DNA of 64,000 nt, taken from contig NZ_OANU01000009.1 in assembly GCF_900089835.1 (NCBI RefSeq), positions 1-64,000 on the forward strand, written 5' to 3'. Shown piece by piece: positions 58,699 through 64,000 of this stretch. Origin of the DNA: Vibrio thalassae (lineage in GTDB: Bacteria; Pseudomonadota; Gammaproteobacteria; Enterobacterales; Vibrionaceae). Each line of letters begins with the position of its first letter. Within the stretch, counting starts at the first letter, position 1. The notes beneath the pieces were generated by a model, which saw only the letters and a program-made list of their open reading frames with translations, was not told the DNA's origin and did not search any database. The position numbers and the translations under genes are program-made.

Positions 58699-60402
58699 TT
58701 AGTGGTCGTGTGCCGCGCCTGCACCTTTCGGATAGCGGATTGACTCAACCATATCTTGCACTTCTTTCGGTACTTCTGCGGTGAACTTGTTAACGACGAT
58801 AGAAACGGTGAAGTTCAAACACATACCTAGAGTACCTATACCTTCTGGACTGATTCCGAATAACCAGTTATCCGGCGTATTTGCGGCAGGGTTTACAAAC
58901 TTGAAGTAGATGATGTAAGCCGCAGTAAACAAGATACCGGAAAGCATACCTGCGATCGCACCCTCTTTATTCATCTTCTTATAGAAGATACCAAGGATAA
59001 TAGCAGGGAAGAAGGAAGCCGCGGCTAAACCGAAGGCAAACGCGACGACCTGAGCTACGAACCCTGGTGGGTTGATACCTAGGTAACCAGCACCTATTAC
59101 GGCGAGTGCGGCGCCTATCCGGGCATACATCAATTCTTGCTTATCGGTCATATCGGGCTTAAACCCTTTCTTGAGCAAGTCGTGCGAGACGGCCGTTGAG
59201 ATAACAAGCAGTAGACCTGCTGCAGTAGACAGTGCAGCGGCAAGACCACCAGCAGCCAGCAATGCAACTACCCAGTTTGGTAATTGAGCAAGCTCTGGAG
59301 AAGCCAATACGATAATGTCACGGTTAATCTTCATCTCATTGCGCTCATCGCCTGAGTAGAACATTCTGCCGTCACCATTTTTATCTTCCCAGCCTACTAG
59401 ACCAGTGCTTTCCCAGTTTTTATACCAGCTTGGTGCTTCAGCTGCAGCGACACCTTTCATGTCTGGGCCGTTGATCGTGTCAATCATGTTAACACGAGCG
59501 AAAGCTGCTACCGCAGGCGCTGTGGTATAAAGTAGCGAGATAAAGACCAGTGCCCAACCTGCTGAGATACGTGCATCTTTTACGCGAGGTACTGTGAAAA
59601 AGCGAATAATAACGTGAGGTAAACCTGCAGTACCAACCATCAATGCCGCACAAATAAAGAAGACATCGACCATGCTCTTCGAGCCATCAGTATAGGCGGT
59701 AAAGCCAAGCTCTTGAGTCAGCCCATCAAGTTTATCCAGCAAATAAGTTTCCGACCCTGAAATCGTCGAGCCAAAGCCCACTTGTGGGAAGACAGAGCCA
59801 GTCATCATCAGTGAGGTAAATACAGCCGGTACTAGGAAAGCAAAGATTAGTACGCAGTACTGAGCTACCTGTGTATACGTGATGCCTTTCATTCCACCCA
59901 TGACCGCGTAGAAGAAGACGATCGCCATACCGATAACGATACCAAGGTTAATGTCGACTTCTAAGAAACGAGAGAATACAACACCAACACCACGCATCTG
60001 TCCTGCCACGTAAGTGAAAGAAACGAAAATTGCGCAGAATACTGCTACCATACGTGCCGTTTTAGAGTAGTAACGATCACCGATAAAATCAGGCACGGTA
60101 AATTTACCAAACTTACGTAGGTAGGGGGCGAGACAGAGAGCTAGCAGAACGTAACCACCGGTCCAACCCATTAGATACACCGCACCATCGTAACCGATGA
60201 ACGAGATGATGCCTGCCATTGAGATAAACGATGCCGCTGACATCCAGTCCGCGGCGGTCGCCATCCCGTTTGCTACCGGGTGAACACCTCCGCCAGCAAC
60301 ATAAAATTCACTTGTTGAACCCGCACGTGCCCATATCGCGATACCGATATAGAGTGCAAAAGTGATGCCAACAAGAATAAACGTCCAAGTTTGAATATCC
60401 AT
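58699..60402 (-). CDS. ActP-like Na+/solute symporter, large subunit
   Basis: 567-residue sodium/solute symporter family protein with about 13 helices. Signatures: STSEFYVAGGGVHPVANGMA, AADWMSAASFISMAG and the SSS motif region with AALSTAAGLLLVISTAVSHDL. It resembles cation/acetate symporters; the paired DUF4212 gene places it in the two-gene subgroup found in Vibrio. The location beside crbS and near acs suggests acetate or another short carboxylate as substrate, which is an inference. Confidence 0.88.
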   Translation of the reverse strand: MDIQTWTFILVGITFALYIGIAIWARAGSTSEFYVAGGGVHPVANGMATAADWMSAASFISMAGIISFIGYDGAVYLMGWTGGYVLLALCLAPYLRKFGKFTVPDFIGDRYYSKTARMVAVFCAIFVSFTYVAGQMRGVGVVFSRFLEVDINLGIVIGMAIVFFYAVMGGMKGITYTQVAQYCVLIFAFLVPAVFTSLMMTGSVFPQVGFGSTISGSETYLLDKLDGLTQELGFTAYTDGSKSMVDVFFICAALMVGTAGLPHVIIRFFTVPRVKDARISAGWALVFISLLYTTAPAVAAFARVNMIDTINGPDMKGVAAAEAPSWYKNWESTGLVGWEDKNGDGRMFYSGDERNEMKINRDIIVLASPELAQLPNWVVALLAAGGLAAALSTAAGLLLVISTAVSHDLLKKGFKPDMTDKQELMYARIGAALAVIGAGYLGINPPGFVAQVVAFAFGLAAASFFPAIILGIFYKKMNKEGAIAGMLSGILFTAAYIIYFKFVNPAANTPDNWLFGISPEGIGTLGMCLNFTVSIVVNKFTAEVPKEVQDMVESIRYPKGAGAAHDH

Positions 60403-60413
60403 TAGTGTGCCTC

Positions 60414-60680
60414 TTAGTCTTCCTGTACGTTATATTTCTTGTCGAGAGCGTTCATACGAGCGACATAAACAAAAATCAGTGCAACAAAGGTGTATATCGA
60501 ACCCTGTTGTGCAAACCAGAAGCCCAGTTTAAACCCGCCAAATTGAATCGCGTCGAGTGCGTCAACAAACAGGATTCCTGCTCCGTAAGATACGAGGAAC
60601 CAAACCGCTAATAGGGATCCCATGATTCCCAGATTTTCCTTCCAATAGGCTTGAGCTTGTTCTGATGATTCGAACGCCAT
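60414..60680 (-). CDS. DUF4212 symporter small subunit
   Basis: 88 residues with two membrane helices (MGSLLAVWFLVSYGAGILFV and GSIYTFVALIFVYVARMNAL). It is the standard small partner encoded just upstream of the large symporter subunit; the two genes are 11 bases apart. The ribosome site is AAGGAGAAGGCC. A perfect palindrome lies 23-42 bases upstream of the start. Confidence 0.9.
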   Translation of the reverse strand: MAFESSEQAQAYWKENLGIMGSLLAVWFLVSYGAGILFVDALDAIQFGGFKLGFWFAQQGSIYTFVALIFVYVARMNALDKKYNVQED

Positions 60681-60702
60681 GGCCTTCTCCTTTTGTGTGA
60701 TG

Positions 60703-60722
60703 TTAACGTATTGTTACGTTAA
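60703..60722. promoter_or_regulatory. Perfect palindrome upstream of DUF4212-symporter operon
   Basis: TTAACGTA and TACGTTAA are exact complements separated by TTGT, 20 bases in all. It starts 23 bases before the ATG. It is too short and AT-rich for a terminator, has no T run, and sits where a promoter-proximal operator would. The binding protein is unknown. Confidence 0.55.
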
Positions 60723-61162
60723 ATAAGGTAGCAGGCTAAAAGCGATAACTCAGTGCAACTTTAGTCGACTGAGGAAAAAGATTAAAGTCATAAAAAACAG
60801 TGCGTTGACTGTAGGTGGGCAGAAAAGCGTGATGTTGATTTGGTGTTAAATTAGCCAAAGGTCTAATGTTTATCGATAAGATTAGAAATAAAAGTTATTG
60901 AATTAGGTAAGGAGACATTGGAATGTAAGTGATATCAATAGCCCTGTCTTGGTTCGAAAGGGGGCTATGTTCTCTAGTCATAATCGGTTTCACAATGGCT
61001 TGGTGCTATTTAGACAGATCAATCACTTAAAGTCATTTCCGAAAATTGAGAGCCACTTCTTAGTGTGCGCGGTCTAACCTTATCAGTTCCGTCCCACTTA
61101 CTGTTGAAAAACAAGGAAACAAACCTATACTAAAAACAGAAATTAAAGTTAGGGGTTACGTG

Positions 61163-61310
61163 ATGCAAAAGATCATTTCCGCTTATATTATTTATTTTTG
61201 CTAGCTCATTTCTAGCGTCAACATTGATAGAGATAAAATCTGGCGGATTGTCTCATCGCGTCAAAACTAGAGGTAAATTTATTGAAGGGATTAGAATCGA
61301 AGATTTGTAA
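61163..61310 (+). pseudogene. Frame-broken small secreted protein fragment
   Basis: A reading frame begins with MQKIISAYIIYFC and stops. Starting in another frame at the same point, the sequence reads ASSFLASTLIEIKSGGLSHR and continues to a stop at 61308. Joined, this makes a signal peptide-like start and a short mature part of about 36 residues. No homologue is recognised. The frame change could be natural decay or a sequencing error. Confidence 0.3.
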
Positions 61311-61625
61311 TCAGGACACTAACATCAATCAAGTCGAGTAGGATGTTGGACAATTAAAGGGAGCTTAAATGCAATAACGACTAGTTCGGTTTGAATTATA
61401 GAGATAAGAGAAAAGTAAATAATAACACAGAAATACTTCCATCTGTTGGTTAGTGAAAATATTAAAAAATAGGGTAGGGATAAATGGAGTAATAACAAAG
61501 CATGGTTTTTCACTATTGATCCTATCACTATCATTTAACTTTTATTAAAAGCATGGATTAGATTTATTCTAGGTCCCTAAGGATGTCTTTTAGATATAAT
61601 GATTTCTTCATACAGGAGGGGGGGT

Positions 61626-61988
61626 ATGAAAATTATACTTTCTATAATTTGGTTGTTTGTGTTAGCTGCAGGCTGTGCTAACCAAGAGCATCAAAACTAT
61701 ATAGTGGAAGAGATGGCTAAAAACAGAGCTAACATTATTAAATCGCATACACCAAAGCCTGTACGATGGGGAACAATAACGGATGCCTACAATGACGATG
61801 ATACGGTTGTTGTTATAATTGACTCATCAGAGAGTGATTATATTAATATTCTGAACGGAAGAGAGGAGATAATAGAAAGGATATGTTCAAATCAGGATGT
61901 TGTAAATATAATATCAAGAGGGGTTTCGTATAGGTTTATAGTAAATCATAGTAATAAAAGGTCCATTTTTTCCTTGAAAAAATGTTAA
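61626..61988 (+). CDS. Small lipoprotein, possibly AspS/GspS-beta-like pilotin
   Basis: 120 residues. The lipobox LAAGC gives lipidated Cys18 after a typical signal peptide. The ATG at 61626 is chosen for the signal peptide and the strong AGGAGGGGGGG ribosome site. The mature part starts with a helix (EEMAKNRANIIKSH) and ends ICSNQDVVNIISRGVSYRF...LKKC, with two cysteines that could pair. This layout recalls the AspS/GspS-beta pilotin of Vibrio type II secretion, but the comparison is from memory and unverified. Low GC compared with the rest of the window. Confidence 0.5.
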   Translation: MKIILSIIWLFVLAAGCANQEHQNYIVEEMAKNRANIIKSHTPKPVRWGTITDAYNDDDTVVVIIDSSESDYINILNGREEIIERICSNQDVVNIISRGVSYRFIVNHSNKRSIFSLKKC

Positions 61989-62522
61989 CTTATAGCCCAA
62001 GGATGGATTTCTGATACCCTTATATCATAATATGTTACTTTGTTGATTAATTTAGATAGAATATATTTTTGTCCTATCGTACTTAACTCTTAAACCATTT
62101 ACTGATTTCAGGTATACCTAGTGCTGTAAGCTTGTTCGGCATTTTTATCATAGTACAAGTCTCGATCACTTGAGTGTTGTAGCTTTTCAGGCTTAATTTC
62201 CAGCGTACAACAACTGTTTTACTCGATCTATGCAATTATACTTAGCAAGATAAACGAGAGGCAAATTACTTGGTTTGAGTAATGTTTGGATGGATGGTCT
62301 CGTTGCAGGGTTGATATGTTGATTAGAGTCTAAAGGTCTGTACCGCTGAGATTATATATCAACATAGGATATGGACTATCTGCGGTGGGTAAGTACCTAC
62401 TAATACATTTCTTGAGTATACTTTTGCCTGATGCGTTATACAAGACAACATGTGAAGGGGTGGAAAAATTCAAAAAGTTGACCGTGAATAATTTGGCCGA
62501 ATGAAATATTAATTCCGAAACT
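61989..62522. other. AT-rich region between lipoprotein and SUMF1-like gene
   Basis: 534 bases. On the minus strand, two partly overlapping broken frames with protein-like character are visible (62193-62535, listed separately). From 61989 to 62192 no convincing feature is seen, though two further short open frames on the minus strand continue past 62193 without a clear choice between them. Confidence 0.5.
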
Positions 62523-62535
62523 TCACGGGAATATG
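62193..62535 (-). pseudogene. Broken reading frames, ankyrin-like character
   Basis: On the minus strand one frame reads ...FSTPSHVVLYNASGKSILKK...PMLIYNLSGTDL and stops at 62330. A second, in another frame, continues with DSNQHINPATRPSIQ, TLLKPSNLPLVYLAKYNCID and RVKQLLYAGN to a stop at 62193. PLVYLAKYNCIDRVKQLLYAG has the pattern of an ankyrin repeat. No start codon is seen. The frames begin near the 3' end of the SUMF1-like gene, so they are probably the decayed remains of a gene that followed it. Confidence 0.35.
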
Positions 62536-63968
62536 ACCCTAAACCCTAGAGTATCTGCACGGTAATGAGGAGAGATACTCTGCATATAGTGAGGATCTAG
62601 TGTTTGTTCGGTAGGAATACGAAAGTTCCCACCCTTGTAGATCATTTCTATTGCTCCCTCAGGAGTGATAACAACACTTGATGTCCATTCAGAAACATTA
62701 TCAAATAACCCACAAATAGAGGTACTAGCAGAAGAGCATGTCGCCGATACTTCCTGAATTCCAGACATTGTGTCAGGAGCGTGATAAACATGGTTGAGAG
62801 TTTGTATATATATGTTGGTCCATTCATCCTGACTAGGAAGTCGTCCGCCGGCCCATACAGCAAAAGCGTGCGCAGACCACCAATCCACTCCCCGAACGGG
62901 ATAGCTAGGAGATAAGAGCTGAGTTTTCCAGTCTAATGGTGTATAAGAGTGATTTTTTGGTTGGTTGCCTGAGGAAAACAAGTTCAAATGTACTAACGGG
63001 TCGAGTAGAAATCGATGATATTGATCTACAGTTATCTCATAGACAGAGAATTGCAAACTAGTACTGTGGTTTTTAGGATCAGAAGCTGTCAACAAGGAGG
63101 AATTGAACTCACTTTTAAAGTAGCTAGCGGGTATGGCCAGTAGCGACTGTTTAGGTACTCCGACTAAGTAGTTACCATCAGGGATTTTAATGATGTCTTG
63201 ATTCTGTACAACGTTGTCAAAAATGCAGCGAAATCCGATCTGCTTACTCTTGGTTTTTGGATTAGCAGTTCGGTAAAACAAATTCAGTGATGAAAAAATA
63301 CTGTCTTTATCGAAGCCGTTTCCACCTTTAATCATTGCAGATTGATCACTTACAACCCACTCTGATACATTGCCTGATAGATCGTGGACGTTGATAGGTG
63401 TTGATGTGCTTATTACTTTGCCACAACTTTTTGTCGTATTCAAAATAGGGTCAATGTACGGGTTATCGTCGTTTGAAAAAGAATTGCCCCATGGATAAAG
63501 ACGCCGTTCTATACCGGTAGCTGCAGCTTCCCATTCGTAGTGAGTAGGCAGCCGTCCGCCAATACTATCGCAATATCTTTGAGCTTGTAGGAAGTTAACT
63601 CCTGTCACTGGTGAACTAAGTTTCCCACTTATTTTGTGGCTAAACGTTGCCGAACGATTTTCTCTCCCTTGAGAGTTTTGTACAAACTGATTAAACTCTT
63701 TTTGTGTCACTTCACACTGATGTATATATTTGTTTTTTATATTTACTTCTACCTCTGGTTGTCTCAATGACTTCCTAATGTTAGGGTTATTTGATATATA
63801 TGAACGATTCTCATCAATAATAACGTCCAAATAGTGCTTATTAAATCTGTTGTCTAGGTTTTTGACATTAAGAGTCGGAATGTCATTCAGACTAGACATG
63901 GTACTTATGGCTATAACCAACGAGAATATAACAAAAATAACTAAGATAAAAAATATATTATTTTTCAT
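62523..63968 (-). CDS. Membrane-anchored protein with two SUMF1/FGE-like domains
   Basis: 481 residues: a short N-terminal anchor or uncleaved signal (NIFFILVIFVIFSLVIAIS), then two copies of the formylglycine-generating-enzyme-like fold. First copy (about 75-250): CEVTQKEFNQFV, GGRLPTHYEWEAAATG, LYPWGNSF, NVSEWV, IGFRC. Second copy (about 255-481): YEITVDQYHRFLL, GGRLPSQDEWTNI, NVSEWT, LGFRVIFP. The paired active-site cysteines of true FGE are not evident. ATG at 63968 is taken; the GTG three codons earlier is possible. The window ends just upstream, so its promoter and neighbours are unseen. Confidence 0.78.
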   Translation of the reverse strand: MKNNIFFILVIFVIFSLVIAISTMSSLNDIPTLNVKNLDNRFNKHYLDVIIDENRSYISNNPNIRKSLRQPEVEVNIKNKYIHQCEVTQKEFNQFVQNSQGRENRSATFSHKISGKLSSPVTGVNFLQAQRYCDSIGGRLPTHYEWEAAATGIERRLYPWGNSFSNDDNPYIDPILNTTKSCGKVISTSTPINVHDLSGNVSEWVVSDQSAMIKGGNGFDKDSIFSSLNLFYRTANPKTKSKQIGFRCIFDNVVQNQDIIKIPDGNYLVGVPKQSLLAIPASYFKSEFNSSLLTASDPKNHSTSLQFSVYEITVDQYHRFLLDPLVHLNLFSSGNQPKNHSYTPLDWKTQLLSPSYPVRGVDWWSAHAFAVWAGGRLPSQDEWTNIYIQTLNHVYHAPDTMSGIQEVSATCSSASTSICGLFDNVSEWTSSVVITPEGAIEMIYKGGNFRIPTEQTLDPHYMQSISPHYRADTLGFRVIFP

Positions 63969-64000
63969 GATATACACTTTTTAATATTTTTGAGAAAAAA

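Larger units (their letters stand above)
60681..61625. other. AT-rich region upstream of symporter genes
   Basis: 945 bases without an intact gene. The first 50 bases hold the palindrome upstream of DUF4212. A broken small reading frame lies at 61163-61310. The remainder (60740-61160 and 61311-61610) is AT-rich and shows nothing that can be supported. It marks the start of a low-GC stretch that runs to the window end. Confidence 0.65.

Noticed and set aside
61325-61534. 69-codon hydrophobic minus-strand frame
   Set aside because: Leu/Ile/Phe-rich as expected from AT-rich DNA read at random; no ribosome site or homology recognised.

Overview
The window is a chromosomal segment of a Vibrio-like gammaproteobacterium. 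Evidence: a complete Vibrio-type gsp/eps type II secretion operon followed by cysQ-nudE-nfuA-comF-bioH, a CrbS-type acetate sensor kinase near acs, the neighbourhoods prmA-dusB-fis, aroQ-accB-accC and hupA-DUF1481-purD-purH, and a 5S-tRNA-Thr-5S rRNA tail like E. coli rrnD. No species is claimed. Most of the window is core genome. The last 3.3 kb is AT-rich and accessory.

Layout. 1-1722: distal end of an rRNA operon (5S, tRNA-Thr(GGT), 5S, terminator), interrupted on its far side by an IS630-family element. A second copy of the 5S tail and terminator lies beyond the element. 1813-6626: a small P-loop ATPase, then yihY-dtd-yiiD as in E. coli, then a convergent AsmA-like gene. 6736-9990: pckA and the heat-shock pair hslO-hslR, all on the minus strand. 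10280-21689: the twelve-gene type II secretion operon gspCDEFGHIJKLMN, with a terminator-like hairpin directly after the major pseudopilin gene gspG. 21766-28553: cysQ-nudE, nfuA, comF, divergent bioH, a conserved hypothetical gene and tex. 28827-33393: a secreted protein that looks like four retropepsin-like modules, a CNNM/CBS membrane protein, hupA and a DUF1481 lipoprotein. 33476-36522: purH-purD with an ERIC element between them and a PurR-like box upstream. 36808-42977: zntR, then the acid-stress lysine decarboxylation locus cadC-cadB-cadA. 43127-48331: a remnant of a chemoreceptor tail, then fis-dusB, prmA, accC-accB and aroQ, all on the minus strand.

48607-60680 is an acetate-utilisation neighbourhood. 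It holds acs, a DEDDh exonuclease gene, a cNMP/CBS/DUF294 nucleotidyltransferase-like gene, an MFS transporter, a CrbS-type SSS-STAC-PAS-histidine kinase-receiver, a small DUF3316 protein, and a two-subunit Na+/solute symporter (DUF4212 plus an ActP-like subunit) preceded by a perfect palindrome. The cognate response regulator is not in the window.

60700-64000 is AT-rich and gene-poor. It holds a frame-broken small secreted-protein fragment, a small lipoprotein that may be an AspS/GspS-beta-type pilotin (unverified), broken reading frames with ankyrin-like character, and a membrane-anchored protein with two tandem formylglycine-generating-enzyme-like domains that seem to lack the catalytic cysteines. 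This is the least explained part of the window. No CRISPR array, prophage or integron was seen.
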